From NCBI RefSeq assembly GCF_964340395.1, contig NC_135550.1, positions 9,827,408-9,891,407 on the forward strand: a stretch of 64,000 nt of DNA. Direction: 5' to 3'. The stretch comes from Glandiceps talaboti. Lineage: Eukaryota; Hemichordata; Enteropneusta; Spengelidae. The notes below the pieces were generated by a model, which was not told the DNA's origin, ran no database searches, and saw nothing but the letters and a program-made list of their open reading frames with translations. Below, piece after piece: positions 10,499 to 34,225 of the stretch; position 1 is the stretch's first letter, and each line of letters opens with the position of its first letter. The position numbers were made by a program, and so were the translations under genes.

Positions 10499-13110
10499 TT
10501 AGATTTGTAAAACCAGCCCTGCTGAAGACACATTATCTCCCCCACCACCTGTCTGGATAACTTCAGTACAGACAAGTACTGGAGAAACACAAATTTCATA
10601 ACTGCCTTCATCCCAACATGATACAGGTCTATCGGGTTTAAAATAGATCCGTTTGCTTCCTTCTTGGCGTGATGTAGAGAATGAATCATCCATAATCACC
10701 CTTGCCTTTGTTGTATCTATTTGTGATGATTGACAGACATGTCTAAATGCTGTCAAAGATGCTTTAGCAGCTGCAGCCATGGTATTTTTCCAGGCTGAAT
10801 TTTTTTCTGTCAGAATAGCTTGGAATGCAAGTGTGTGTGTATGAATTCTTGTAAGTGGTCTTTTACCATTCACTTTAGGGGTCTTGTGTAGTAAATTATA
10901 TATCATTCTCATTTGGTCTAGCACTGTTGCTACCCTAGGGTATGCATCTGATACCAAGGTAACATTGCCATAGTTCATCAGTGAGTGAAGGTTGGCTAAT
11001 TCTTGTTCATTCATACCAAGTGAATCTGAGTAAGGCAAAACATTGTCCATGAGATAATTCATCATTTTTTCCTCTGCAAAGGATGCCAACTCAAAGTGTA
11101 TTCTTGTCTTCTCAGGAACGCTTTTCAGCATATCTCCCAAGGCTTTTATCCTATCAATCCTTTTATCTGTAACATACATTAGGAATACTCTTTAATGAAT
11201 GTTTGATATGATAGTACGATGATGATAACATATCGAAGTCTCATACTATACGATGAATATATTGGTGATCAATTCAATTTTCCAAAGAAATAACACATGT
11301 AAAGACAGTGTTCAAAGAAGCACATTTCACAAACCCTACCAACAATGTGTCATATTGTTTGAAACAACTTTATATAGTTGAAACATCTGTGGAAAAAATA
11401 GGTATTCATTCACATGATTCAGTAACACATTTGCATTTTTCATTGTTTGAGTGTTTAATTTATGAGATGGAAATATACAAATAGCTGTATCTACAGCAGC
11501 ACACTATCCCTAATTGTGCACTTTACCAACCACTTTGTTGTTGATGTAAAACTGTAATATGATATGCATGTCAACTCATGTATTATTAAGTTTTTTGAAA
11601 TGGGCAGTTAGCAGGTAAAATCTACCTGAGTTCCCCCAGGTATTTTATTTTAAACAGCAAACTTATACAGCAATGTATGGAAATCTATGCAACTTTTACC
11701 AGGTTTACCTTCCTACATTTCAAGGTATTCAATGCCTTAAATAGCAAAACCAGTATGAAAAAACAATATAAACTCAGTATACCGCACAAAACTAAAAAAA
11801 AAATCATGCCAAAACATGTAGTTACAGCTACAGAATTTGTTAGTGCTTGCAGCAAAGCCACATGTATACACATGTATATATTAATTTCTAATTTTACCTG
11901 AAGGGAAGCTATCCATCATCTGTAGCCCACCGATAACAAGAAGATGTGCTTGAAATCCTGGTAATTTTTCTTGAAAAGCCTCTAGTGAATGAAGCATTGG
12001 ATTGGCTTGGTCATTATGAATGATGAACCTGTGATAAATGAAACATGAATTATCACATTTTGGTTATGTTATCAGGACTGATTGCAAAATAAAATACATA
12101 CCATATGGTAATTAATACTAAATTTCACTTAAACCAAGAAAAGCTGTGCAACCACTCACAAATGTTTCAGTTTATTCTATACAGTTGTAAGTATAGTACA
12201 TTCTGAAGTCGCCATAGCAGTCACTTGTACTAAAAAATTCTCATACATTTGAAAGGTCAACATTGTTTTATAATATGCTGACAGTTAATAAGGATGGCAT
12301 GAATCTCTCTTGGGAAATCATTATGATTAAAAAAAATGTTTGTAAAGAATGGAAAAGGCTCTTGTCACTGTCAGCATTACTGAGTTCTTACCTATTGGCC
12401 CGTGGTGCTCTATATTTTCCCCACGTCTCCCCAGACTTAAATTCTAATAATAAATGAATATCATCTTCTGAGAGATAATCACCAGTTACTGAAAGAGAAA
12501 AAGTTAGAACATGAAGCATTTACAATCGAGCTTGAAAAATCTAAAGACTTGATACTACAGGAGATACTTATAATAGTAATAATGACTCATCACAATTTTT
12601 TGACAAATGTAATACAAGGGCCTTAAACTAAAGCACTTATTACATGTATTTATCCATTGTAACTTGTAAGCTTTGCTTCTTTCCTTGGAAATAATATTTG
12701 CCAGTGGTAAACATTACTGTGGCTATTTCTAGAGAGATTTCAGATTATAGCATTACCTTTATGATGAAGACTCACCTGTGCACGTGAATCGTTACAAATA
12801 AATTAAACTTTCTACTGCACCAAAATACTTGGATAAATCCTATTGCTTTCGACCCGAGTTCTTAGCATTATCTTTGTTGCATTAATTGTTTCTTAGTTAA
12901 TACAGGGGTCATTTATTCAAGTACATGAAGACATTGTACTCTGACTATTTCCCCATGAAGAACAAATAACGTACTGCATTTACATAATTTGTACCATGCA
13001 TGCTGCTATGCCACTAACATTTACTTACTGATAGTTTTGTTTGTTTGTTTGGATTGTGCTCAAAGGTATAAAAGAGAACTGGAACTGTGCCAGTGATTCC
13101 TCTTTGGCTT

Positions 13111-13152
<42 letters not shown>

Positions 13153-14882
13153 GGCAAGAAAACAAAAATAACTTTGGGACCCTTTAGTATCTGTACAGAA
13201 ATTTAGGTCAGGATAATATCTGATTAATATTTGGATATTTGGGTATTTTAACAAATATAGTGAAAAGTGTGTACCTTGTATTTCATCTCTCAGGCCATTC
13301 TTTAAATTTTCAGTCATAGAAGCACCTAACAGAACATCACAGCCTTCGATAGCAAGTCTGTTGGCAATAACAGCTGCATTGCCTCCAATCGCTAACCTTG
13401 AATCTGGTAATTCTCTGGCTACTTCCACCAACTTTTTGAAAGTCTCTTTGTCTGATATGTAACGTCTACAGGAAGATACGAAACATGTTTTAAGCATAGA
13501 CATTAAATGCTTTAACTTAAGTGACAAAACATCTCTGGAATATAACTATGATGGAAGATAATACACAATGAACATGAATGTATGAAAACAAATTGTTATT
13601 CAACTGTCATGTTTCAACATTGGAATGTATAGACATGTATAATTTATAATGTGTATTTAAATAGGTAATTAAAAAAATTCCACTTCTACCTATTATGCAT
13701 ACTGCCCTGGGTTATTAGAAAAGGGAAAGTTACGACTAAACCAAACAACAAACAAGCTCGTAAGCTCGCAAGCAAGCAAGCAAACAAACAAACAAACAGT
13801 TGGCCACAAAAGGAGAAGTTATTATTATCACTTGAGTAATGTTTCCAACATCTTCAATGTCGCCTTCTCCTTTACAATGTATTGTGACCAACATTCCATT
13901 GGACGTCAGCGAGCTCATCCGTCTCGCTCGGGTTGAACCACGGCCACGGAGGTTGAAAATGGCTAAACAGGCATGTGGGTATCATGTGGTAGGCATGCAT
14001 GTCGTTGCAAACGACCATGAGAAATACTGAGATGTTCAATACTGCATGCTAGACATGGACCAATCAATGAACTATGGTATCAATATGATTCATTATATTA
14101 TCGTCTGTGTATTTTTTGACAAAATTCCATTTAGTGCAGATATTAGATACAGTTGCATATGTCATGAATACAACCTCCCGTAGACAATGCATGGATCCAG
14201 AATGATTGAACTATGAACAACTTGATCATGATCATCAACTTGAATTTCGTAAATATGATTATGAAATAATTCGACAATAGGTGTCTGTTCTACAACATAG
14301 AACGTTTGAACTTTCTTTGTAACAACTATTTAGGAAACGACTTTGAGCATGCTAATTTTGAAAAGTAAGTGCTGCTTTTTCCCATTCACATATAATTAAT
14401 GATATTTCAGCAAAATAAGTTGAAGAAAGTATGCCATTCTCACGAGGTAAATAGGGGGATCTCCCCGTTCACACAAATAAGTTTTAATTACCCAGCAAGT
14501 TGATAATGATGTAATGCCACAACCTAAAATGTATATTAAATACATACTCGCCAGCAGCTCCATGCCTGAAAAAATATGTATACACCTTCAACAGCTCAGT
14601 TGACGATTCGATCATGTCATAATGTTCAGGATTATCCGGGGGCTCAAATCCAAAAGTGTCGAACAGCTCCATTGAATCGACGAACACATCAAGGCACGCA
14701 CCCAACCCAATGGCGACTCGCGTTTTAGGGGCAACTTGGTATTTTTGCTCAGCCTTCAACAAACTGTTAGAAATTTTCAAGAGTTGGTCCCTGAGTTCCG
14801 AATCCGCACTTTTCTTGTAGTAATATGCAGCCAAAACAATCGCCAGAGACACAACGCCTCCTACCTTCAACGCGGTCGCCAT
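10499..14882 (-). CDS. ADPGK: ADP-dependent glucokinase, copy A
   Basis: ADPGK phosphorylates glucose using ADP and is anchored at the endoplasmic reticulum in animals. Five exons join in frame: 14882-14548, 13465-13275, 12488-12392, 12028-11898 and 11166-10499, giving 1,422 nt and 473 residues (human about 497). Residues 5-22 form a hydrophobic N-terminal segment ending in YYYKK, an ER signal-anchor. The family's GGNA motif is at 139-142, HFELAS at 275-280, NEQE at 304-307, and the ribokinase-fold catalytic GGGGD near the C-terminus puts the probable catalytic base at D462. All introns have GT-AG ends; donors are GTATGT, GTACAC, GTAAGA and GTAAAA. It lies head-to-tail with copy B, sharing exon lengths exactly. 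I chose the ATG at 14882 because it starts the MATAL segment shared with copy B. Nothing in it looks broken, so it should be functional. Confidence 0.95.
13107..13151. repeat. (TTG)n microsatellite in ADPGK-A intron 2
   Basis: A perfect TTG run of about 45 bp. Read on the minus strand it gives a polyglutamine stretch that looks joined to exon 2, but it lies beyond that exon's GTACAC donor, so it is intronic and not part of the protein. Confidence 0.95.
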
Positions 14883-16936
14883 TTTGCCAACTCACTGTTG
14901 TTTATGTAGAACGAACAGGGGCCTCATATCTTTGGGATGTTCTATATTAGTAAGGGGGTGTGTAAGAATGTCAAAAAGAAAAAATTGTAATAACTTTCCT
15001 TCCGAGTTAATTTCTTTAATAATAGGCCTTAAATTAATGTTTTACCGAAAATATGAATTTCATGCCATCGTTTAGAAAAATGATATACTAAATGTCACAC
15101 GATAGAGTTACACTATATCGTAGTTGGCCCCCTATATGCCGTGAGATGACCCTCAACTATCCAGCGTAAACCGGTTACTTCCGTATTTTCGCTATATACA
15201 ATATTTATAATACAAATGAATAGCGCAAATTGAAGTCGAGCTGATGACGTGGCTATATCTGAGAATATAGGCAAATGTTAGCCTATTTAACCCTAGTCAT
15301 ATTGACCCAGATTCTTCATTCCTCAGCCAAACCCCACTGATGTTAAAGTAATAACTGTCAGCAAACAGGAATTTTGAAAGTTTTACATATATAAAAAAAA
15401 ACCCGTTTACAAAGGTGAAGAAAGTGAATAATCTACGTTCGCTGACAATTTTTTTTTCAAGTTTTCCAATTTTAGATCAACAGAAGTTGGGAAAATTATA
15501 AACTAAGAAATCATCAAGCAATTGTCTGACAAGAGTATCTACCTGTTTACCGATTGTATTGAAGTTAATCAAAACTTATGAAAGTGTCCTTATCAAAGCA
15601 CACTTTATTTTATTTTTTTTAACTTTGGCAGAAGTCAGGTAGTCCACACAGGTGACGAACACCTATAAACGTGGACCCCAAAACAAATTTACATAGAAAT
15701 AAAAGACATTCGGCAAGAACTACAGTTATAATACACATCATGTATTGACATCATACATAGTATTTACCGTTCAAACTATTTACAAAAAAGCTGACATCAA
15801 TGAACTCCCTTCGATGACATATTTAATAAACTCCTATGCATGTATTGTCTTTGGTGATAAAAATGCACAAGATAACTGTTATGATTGTCTGGGAAGTTTG
15901 CCAGATAACTTTATTCTAATTCCAAAGACACGGTTACTTTTATGAAAACATAACCCTGTATGTGAGTGAATGAATCTACGGATTTCTACAGAGTAAAGTG
16001 TTATCATATATACAAAAATAATGTGCAATAAACAAACGAACGAACTTATAACACCACTTGCCATAATCTGACAAGGTTCATTCATAACTAATGCAACGGC
16101 CCACTTGGAGTGGTGTTTAATAATTGCCGCTAACTTAACAAATTTGACGAGAACTTTCTTTTGACACCAACCTTTCTGATCAAAATTTTGGTATTGACAA
16201 GGCAAGTACAAGTTGTGCTATGTGGTAGTAAAATTATGCAATTTTTTTTTACATGTAATGTTAGACAGGGCTGACGTTTCACATTCCACGTGACTGTAGA
16301 CACACACAAACAATTCCTGTTACACAAAACATAAACGATTTGTATGATAGAAAACATGGAAAACCAACACAGTGCTAGCTCTTTATTGCAAGGACAATAT
16401 TTTATTCTGTGCAAAAGACTTTTTATACTCAAAATTATTTTTTTTGCGCCATACACACAAATGATGGTTTTCAACTCAAAACGGCAATCTATCACAGTCC
16501 GTAAGATATTACATTCGTGCCCCACTGTGTATCAGCTAGCACTCGTGTCGTGAATTAGAAGCCTTACAAGGCTGCACAACACGACATATCTTACAGTTTA
16601 ATGGAATCATTGGTATACTTGAAACATGAATATATAATCAAAAATTCAGTGTTTTTGTATTCAAGACAAAACCCTCTTTGTAGCAATACTTTGTTAGCTT
16701 TATTAGCCTTTAGTAGTTATTCAAATACTAAAACACATGTAAAAATATATAAAAGTGTCTAATTCTTATGTATAATTTTTTTTTAAGTTAGGAGGGTGAC
16801 TATTAACCTAAGATTTTATTTTTTTTTATAAGGGGTCAGTCAAGAAACTATCTTTCACTAGTTCTAAGGGATCACTTATCGTTATAAAGAAAAGTAAAAC
16901 ACTCCTGTTTTTTACGTTTCACAAAGAATAGTTTGT
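14883..16936. other. Spacer between the two ADPGK genes
   Basis: About 2 kb separates the start of copy A from the stop of copy B. It must hold the promoter of copy A and the 3'UTR of copy B. It is AT-rich with short A/T runs. I see no gene, no clear TATA box and no recognisable repeat. Confidence 0.55.
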
Positions 16937-21257
<4,321 letters not shown>

Positions 21258-22194
21258 TTTTGTCAACTCCCAGGAAGACCCGCAAATACACGTAAGCGTA
21301 TATAGCTATAAATATAAGGGACAATGCAGATAACAATACGCAATCTAATTGGTCCTACTGACCTCGCTTTTGTTATGGTTATTCAAAATATTGCACAATA
21401 TGTAATTATTATGACATAATGCAGTTGCCTATATGATGACCAAGAGATTTTGCACACAGTATATCGAAGCCCATCCTATAAATGATTAAATGCACATTTC
21501 CCTTCTGGTCATGATGTTTTGCAACCATGGGGATGCAAGGGTCAACATTTCCATGCTTGAGAGCATTTCAACCTCTCACCTATCCCATTCAAGGTTTCCA
21601 AGGACAATACTGTCTATTGTTAGAATCATTCAATTGCTATTCGTTATTCATACCAGAGATGTAAAACTATCATTGAACAACAATCTGATAGACTACACAC
21701 TACTAGTAGTACATTGTATGACTCCGCATAGAAAACGATGTAAAAAGAACGCCACATGTACGGACATATAGCGTCTGCCACAAAAAAAAGGCACGGGTAA
21801 CCATGTATTGGCAATATATTCGAATCTCTCATCGTGTATTGTCTCCATTGTAGAAAACCAAGCGTGTAAGCGAATATTTCATAGTTTAGCGCCCGACGTG
21901 TACACGCGTTCGGTTGGTTTCTGTAAAAAAAATGTTACTATGGTCTTACATATATAAGAAAAGAGTTTGTACAGCTTGAAAAAAAAATATTGGGAACATG
22001 TCACATGGATACCGTACATGTGTGTGCCTGAAGGGATGTTTGTGTGTGACACTTTATGCCATTCTGGTGTCTGTCCAATCTAATTTGAAGGCGGCGATCA
22101 CTCGGAACAAAACAAACGACACAAAACGATGGAAATATAGAGGTAAATAAAGGCATCTAGCCGCTTTCACCACATCAGATTGTAAGCAGATTGG

Positions 22195-22197
<3 letters not shown>

Positions 22198-22237
<40 letters not shown>
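22198..22237. repeat. (CTGT)n microsatellite
   Basis: About ten CTGT units, followed by a degenerate GT/GC-rich tail to about 22290. It is preceded by CACATCAGATTGTAAGCAGA, a word resembling the foldback end at 37480-37510. Confidence 0.9.
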
Positions 22238-22238
<1 letters not shown>

Positions 22239-22974
22239 CGTGCGTGCGTATGTGTGTGTGCATGCGTGCGTTGCATGTGTGTGTGTGTGTGCATTTTTGT
22301 CATCAAAATAAACTAGCTGTGGGTTTGGAAATATTTAGAATATACGCAATGATGGCACTGTTTGATAAATTTGAGACTGAAGAAAACGTATATCCAAATA
22401 CTGGTTGTACCACATAACAACGTCGTCATTCGTCGTCATATGAGTTTGACACATGCGCAGTGTCATGAAGTTTGTAAGATAAGACTTGTAGTACATCGCA
22501 AAATCAGTACTGAAATGGAACATATATTTCTGTATAATAATTTATAGTCTATTACTATGGTAACAACATTTGTTTACACTAAGTAATCGAGAAAACCACC
22601 AAAACATGACCATGTGTCCCTATGGCTAGGTTCTGAGGATTATTACACAGAAGGAATATTCAAGCCCGTGTATTCAAGATGCCCCAGTAAATCCAATGGT
22701 ATCATTACAAGCTAAACTTGTCGTTGAGGGCCTCAAACACAAGTGAAAGAAATAACCTGAAACATTTATTGAGAATAATCGTGACATTGTGACATAATGA
22801 CTACAATCCAATAGAACCACACACATGCCTTTTTTCAAATACCAAAACATATACTGTAAGCATGCAAATGAATTTATTCCATTCTACTGTATTTTAAAGA
22901 TTATATTAGAAAAAAACTTGAGATGTTTCAATGATGCTAAGCATCCAACGCGACACACTGTATTTTATATAATG

Positions 22975-23052
22975 TATGTATGTATGTATGTATGTATGTA
23001 TGTATGTATGTATGTATGTATGTATGTATGTATGTATGTATGTATGTATGTA

Positions 23053-23089
<37 letters not shown>

Positions 23090-23192
23090 ATGTATGTATG
23101 TATGCCGGTATGTATGTGTATGTATGTATGTATGTATGTATGTATGTATGTATGTATGTATGTATGTATGTATGTATGTATGTATGTATGTA
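22975..23192. repeat. (GTAT)n microsatellite with GT core
   Basis: A GTAT tetranucleotide array of about 215 bp, interrupted by a GT run near 23055 and a few substitutions. The long Met-Tyr-Val-Cys ORFs on both strands are repeat artefacts. Confidence 0.95.
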
Positions 23193-23274
23193 TAACTAGT
23201 GTAACAAATTTAACAGATTGGATTTTTAGACTATCATTTCCTTTAATTGCCAAAGAAACTCGTTTTATGATGAC

Positions 23275-23275
23275 T

Positions 23276-23357
<82 letters not shown>
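23275..23357. repeat. (CT)n microsatellite with C leader
   Basis: A short C run followed by about 75 bp of CT dinucleotides. Confidence 0.95.
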
Positions 23358-23359
<2 letters not shown>

Positions 23360-26300
23360 GCTTGAGCTACTTTCCTCTTTGTTCGACGATTCCAGTATTT
23401 GAAAGTAAACTAGCTGAGACAATTAGCGTGTGACTGCTGAGTCGTATGGTAAATTGATATTTTATTCGGATAAAACGTCGTTGTAACATTCGAGTCAATC
23501 TGATTAAAACCCGATGTAGATGTCGGCTAATCGGTCATTGCTATTTTACCTTCGTTATTTTGCCTGAATTGACCTTCTTGGTACATGTTTACATTTTTTA
23601 GCCTGATCGCCTCCTCTATAATCAGATTGCATTCGAGTCAGATTCTGTGCAAAAATGACAGTTACCGGGGATACCAAATGTGTTACATCATGATGTAAAC
23701 GCGAATCATAGGATAGTGCAATCTGATTGAAATCTAGGAAGATCAGAGGAAGAGACGCCGAACTCAGAACAGCATAACAATATTCCTCAAAGGAAATACA
23801 AGTAAATGTATTAAATCTCGAATATTCTAATACATCAGATTTGGGTAAGATTGAGATATAGTGTAGTTCGAATTACATGTAGCCCAGCCCAGAAAGAAAA
23901 TGACTGTTTCCGATAACATGACTAGAAAATGGGGTTATGTAGATCAGAATTATATTTTGTTATATTTTAGTATCGCTCTTGAGAAACTGTTAAGACAAAA
24001 TATCCGTTAGTCACAACAGTTAATTCTGTGATAGTTTGATCAGGTGTAAAAGAAGTACATGCAGACAATAACATGTGTAGTACACGAACACAGTATGCAG
24101 ATTATACTGTGTAAATTCAACTAATTACAGTCTTGTAAAAGACCTGGAGTTTCTGGAAAGTGGTTTTAAAAAATGACCAAAGATACTTTGTCAAGAAAAA
24201 CTGACAACGAAATATGCCAATCATTTTACCAAAAATGTTGAAAAAGTGTACACAGAAATAGAAGTGAATTCTTACAATTTCTACATTTATGAGTGCATGT
24301 ATAAGGGGAGTCTCTCCTTATACCTGATTGTTAAAAAAATGTTTAGGGTCATCGGCTCGAACTAAGGTCGGTCGGGTTATCGGAACACACAACGTTTTTT
24401 TGTTTGGCCTAATCATCTTCCACGGGATCTCCTTATCTGATAATCTGTTACTAGTATCACTCCTTCACATTTTGTAAATGCATTCATGTACACGTTAGAC
24501 CGCTAAAAAGAAATGATCTGAGTCTACACGTGTTGTTCTGACTATGTCCCGATGACGGCTACAGTCGTCCCTTGACACTCAGATCTCTCTATAGTGGTCG
24601 GAGCTTGACATTATCGATATATCATGGAAGTATTATCCCACAATCATGGATATACATTGACTGCTACTTGACAAATCACCGTTTTTGTTGACGGATTACG
24701 GGACAGTGGATATGTGATTAAAGGTGCTAACGGGTCTAATTAACGGGATCCTCACGTACAAAACACTGTACGGTCATGGTGTCAACTAAAATCAATCACC
24801 ATGACAACGAACGAGTTACCCAATGAAGATGTCAGCTTTGTGCACCGTGTTTGCTCACTGCACTATTGTTTTATAAATAGCAACTTTTCCAAATCGTCTA
24901 AACAATACATTTGTTCTACTTATGATGCAAAAAAAAAAACCCTCCAATTCAACCTGTGTAGTGAATGATTGCAAAGCGGTATGTGATGCCAGTTTCCATG
25001 TCGATACGCCTTGACCAACTCGTGACATAATTACTGAAGACCTATTGTACTACTTTTGTCATTGTTATTATCTAACCGAAACAATTTACAACAACACAAT
25101 GTCTTTTGAAGTATTTCTTTGTTTTGGGATTTCAGAGCCGATCAATCTATCTTAAAGCTGGGGAAGTATGGCTATACCGTACTCCCTAGTCTGAAAGTAC
25201 GCAAACTATTTTTTTTTGTCCGATATCTCTGTTCGACTTTTTATCGCCTTTAAGTAGCATGTTTCATGAAGTTAAAGTGGGCTGTCTATGAATCATTGTG
25301 ACTCGCTGTAGTAAACAATCGGTGTTTGTTCACGGGTGACCTTTTGGTGCCCCTCATGTCTGACTTTAGTACCTCCATTCCAAAGTAACAGGTGCGCACG
25401 CACACAATGGGCTGTCGCGAGCTGTTGTGATGATCGACGCCCCGTATCCGTGAAGATGAGTGTCAACATTTGAAGATCGACTTATTAGTGTAAAAGAGAC
25501 AGTCCAACCACTTCACACAACCACCTGGTATTCGACATCCGATACCTGTTACACAGGTGGTGGAATTTGATGGTTGTCAAAGACATTTTCCGGATTTTTA
25601 CTCTTATTCTAAAGTCCACAATTGTGCTTAACTTCGGATTTACAAATAGTTCAATCATGTCGGACTCCTAAGGGTTGTTCGAGAAGGGAGCAGGCGGTAA
25701 ATCTCTCCGTCAACAGGTATGTAGGCAGGTTGTTTCCAAGGTACATATATCTTCCAGGGAATGTTATAGAGCTACACGTATACAAGGCTATAGACGGTCT
25801 ATGATTTGGTAGTTTAATATTTTAAGGATCGATCAAGACCCATAGCCTCAGGGTGTCTTATTGTACATTTAATACGTCAGAAATTCTCTGGCTAAATCGC
25901 CTCACAAGCCTTCTTTTGTGAATACTGTTGTTCGCATTCAGTTTGCGCGGAATTAAAGAATTTGTCACAAAACTCTGTCTGGGGACTCCTCTAGCTATGT
26001 GTGTTTGAGTCAGGGCCTTGTTGCTATGACATGCATTATGCCTAGTAGTACAATGTTTCCAACGACTACAGCGGGAGAAGTGTAAAAATTAGCTAAAGAA
26101 AAACTATTGATTTTAGAAAAAACGGTGTTATCATATTAGACAATTAAGTCCAGAGACACTACATGTTTGTGAACTATGTGCAGTTTAGTTGATCTTATCA
26201 GTTGATGAATGTTTTAATGACCACATATTGTACATGTTTCATTGTCAACAACAGCCAATATTATAATCACCAAATAACTTATACTCTACACTGTAGTAAA

Positions 26301-28165
26301 TGTCAGCAATCATGATAACTTAATCCAGTACCTATTAGAAATGATCCGATCCGATACTGTAGTCTTTTTATGGCAAACTCCATCAAATTGCCGTCGTTGT
26401 ACAGAGAATGCGATTAATCCTAGAGAACCCACTACATCTATTGCCAATATTACAGTATTCGCAATGGTCAATCATCGTGACGTGCAGAACGGGAAAAAAA
26501 TCCCAATCTATTCAGGGTAAATTTGCACAGATAATTGAAATTGACAATGGACATTTTAACTAACCATAAACTTAATTACCATTACTTTTAATCACCGCCT
26601 ATAGTATGTTCAGAATGCCCGTAGGCATCGTGTGAACTATACAGGGAAAGTTGTAACAGCTTTACATCCTGTCCATTTATACAACCCAGCAGTAGTAGCT
26701 TCAGTGTGTTCTGTATTTATTTGACAAATATAATCTACACGTTGAAATCATCATTTTTGTTTTATTTTCTAAGTATCAGTTTTGACCGATCATATCATAC
26801 AAACCAAACCAGCCTATTCAATGTTTGGTTCGCAAATGTTTTAAAACCTGGTTGTTGTGGGCTTATCTTTTTTTTTAGAATGTGGAGGGTGGAGGGGGGG
26901 GGGAAGATATATTGCCCAATGCGTGACCTCGTCAACAGAACAAAGTGGCTTCAAAACGAAATTAATCGCCTACTTGACATTTGATGTGATTTCTACCTTT
27001 CATGTGGTACATTTAAAGTTAGTTGAACCCTAAACCATTCTGTGATCAGTAGTGGTCTGGGCATGATCGATCTATTGACCCAATTTAATGGCTACATTAC
27101 TCCGACTCGTAAACCGTACTTGTATCAATATATACGAATTGACGAGGACCCTATAGTATATTTCCACCAAGACGTGCGTGTGCGAACAAGAATACATTTC
27201 TATAGATAATGAATGATTTTGGATTTTAAAAAAAAAACTTCCAAAAAAAGTGTTCACAAATCTCACTATAGTCGATTTTGCATAGAATTGAAATATATGA
27301 TGTACAACAAATCAAGTAGAGGATGTGGCGCACAATAACCAACGTTGACTCTCATGAGCAGAGTTTAACAAAATAGTGAAACATGGTTTCCAGAGTAGTA
27401 CCCCAGAGATGGTCGTGACCACGTGACAGACTATTGTACGTGTTTTAAACAGTAGTCAGTATTAGAGATACCACGACAAGTCTCGTGACAAACATGTACA
27501 TGTACAGTATCTGATGAATCACAAAATTCGAACCTAACAGTATGCTAGAACTAGGAGAGTCATATCCTTCTATTACTTTTTAATTGCAAACATCACCCAG
27601 TGAAATTGACTGTCACGTTTTATTTGTTCAATATGAAAGAGATTATTTCCTGTCCAAAGGAACCTATCGTAATACAACATGCCGCGTGTATATTAAATAA
27701 TGGAAGGGAAGGAAATATAGTTAAATTATTGAAAGAGTGCAGGTGGATAAGTACCTACCGTACAGTGACTGTCATAATATTGTACATTTACCTTCAATAA
27801 TAGTCAGTCATAGTATTATAATATATTATATCCATGTCATCAAGTCTTAGTGCATTCATTCATGTTTTTGCCTTATTGTATTTTTTGTTACTAGGCTGTC
27901 ATATAGTGGTTGGACGTTCCAAGTATTTTGTGAATCCGAGTGTAAACTGTGCAAAAGTAAGCCATTGGAACTCAAAGTAAAAGATACGTGCCCTTTCCAG
28001 GCCAACGAGGCAATTTGAATAGTGATGGTTATGGCGGGTGATATTTAAGCTTACCTGGAATGGAATTTTAAACTGTCTCTTCTATATGAAGTAACTTACT
28101 AGGAGAACAACTCGCGCCACATAGTACATCACATCTATATACAGCAAGACTACAAATAACTCAAT

Positions 28166-33130
<4,965 letters not shown>

Positions 33131-33134
33131 AGCT

Positions 33135-33299
<165 letters not shown>

Positions 33300-33939
33300 C
33301 AAGCAAACACATGCACCCCACAGCATATTAAAATAAGAACCATTTATTTAATTGTACAACACAGAGTTCCATTTCAACATCAAAATGTAGTCAACAACAA
33401 AGAAAGCAACATACAAAATTATACTTGTGACAGAATACATACGAGTTGTTGAGCTGCTCACTGGAAGGTAGATGTATGAGACCAAAATTTACAGTCAAAA
33501 TATCTCCATTCTATATTCATACTATGTACACTATAACGATATAACCACATACATATTTGTACTTGTGATTTTATACAAACCCATGTACATTTCATATACA
33601 ATGCTTTAATTTGGTACAAAACAATGAAGTTTGAATGCAATATATATAGTCACACCTTTGCTCCATTTTTTAATTAATTTCTGACATTGCTTATGTCAAT
33701 TTCATAAGTTTTTTGTTACAAACAAATACAAAACTTTGATCTTTCCTTAACGTCTGTTTCGGAAGATTGTAATATATGTCATATCATTCTGCCCATGTTG
33801 GCCTTCTCTTTACAGAGGGATTGACCATTGGATTAGGGCAGCCTAACATGATGTATCCTTACAGACTAATGTATTGCCTTCTATATCAAAGGGGGGCACA
33901 AGCTGAGTTTATACACTTTTGGGCATAATTTTTGCTTCG

Positions 33940-34225
33940 TATCTAAAAGGCACTCACAATATTCTACTCACTGAAGCATACTTAACCGTCACTTTATATT
34001 TACTGAAATCATACCTTATAACTTACAAATGATCCGATGATGTATTTTATCATGCATATAATAAATCATGAGGAAATCCCTGCTATGCAATGAACTGACA
34101 TTTGTAATGTTACAGAAAGACATGCATTGGCATTAACATTATACTGGAATAGTTGAATTGAGGTTTTATGTGTATTTTCATTCGAGCTTATAAACTCAAC
34201 TTGTGCCCGGCCCCTTCAAAACTGA
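33940..34225. repeat. Dispersed repeat, copy 1
   Basis: About 285 bp resemble 50965-51280 in the same orientation. Shared words, with scattered differences and indels, include CATACTTAACC, CTATGCAAT, GACATGCAT, ACATTATACT and GCTTATAAACT. No ORF; possibly an old SINE or MITE copy. Confidence 0.55.

Larger units (their letters stand above)
21258..28165. other. Intergenic region between ADPGK-B and the 507-codon gene
   Basis: Almost 7 kb without a recognised gene. It contains microsatellites at 22198-22237, 22975-23192 and 23275-23357. Words of the type AATCTGATTAAAA near 23495 and 23722 resemble the ends of the foldback at 36985-37530. The right end must carry the promoter of the gene at 28166, and the left end the ADPGK-B promoter. 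The short open frames here look random. Confidence 0.55.

Noticed and set aside
13060-13274. Polyglutamine extension of ADPGK-A exon 2
   Set aside because: It lies past the GTACAC donor that joins in phase to exon 3; the TTG repeat is intronic, and copy B has no counterpart.
22906-23365. Long ORFs on both strands with Met-Tyr-Val-Cys or His-Thr-Tyr-Ile repeats
   Set aside because: Pure products of the GTAT and CT microsatellites.
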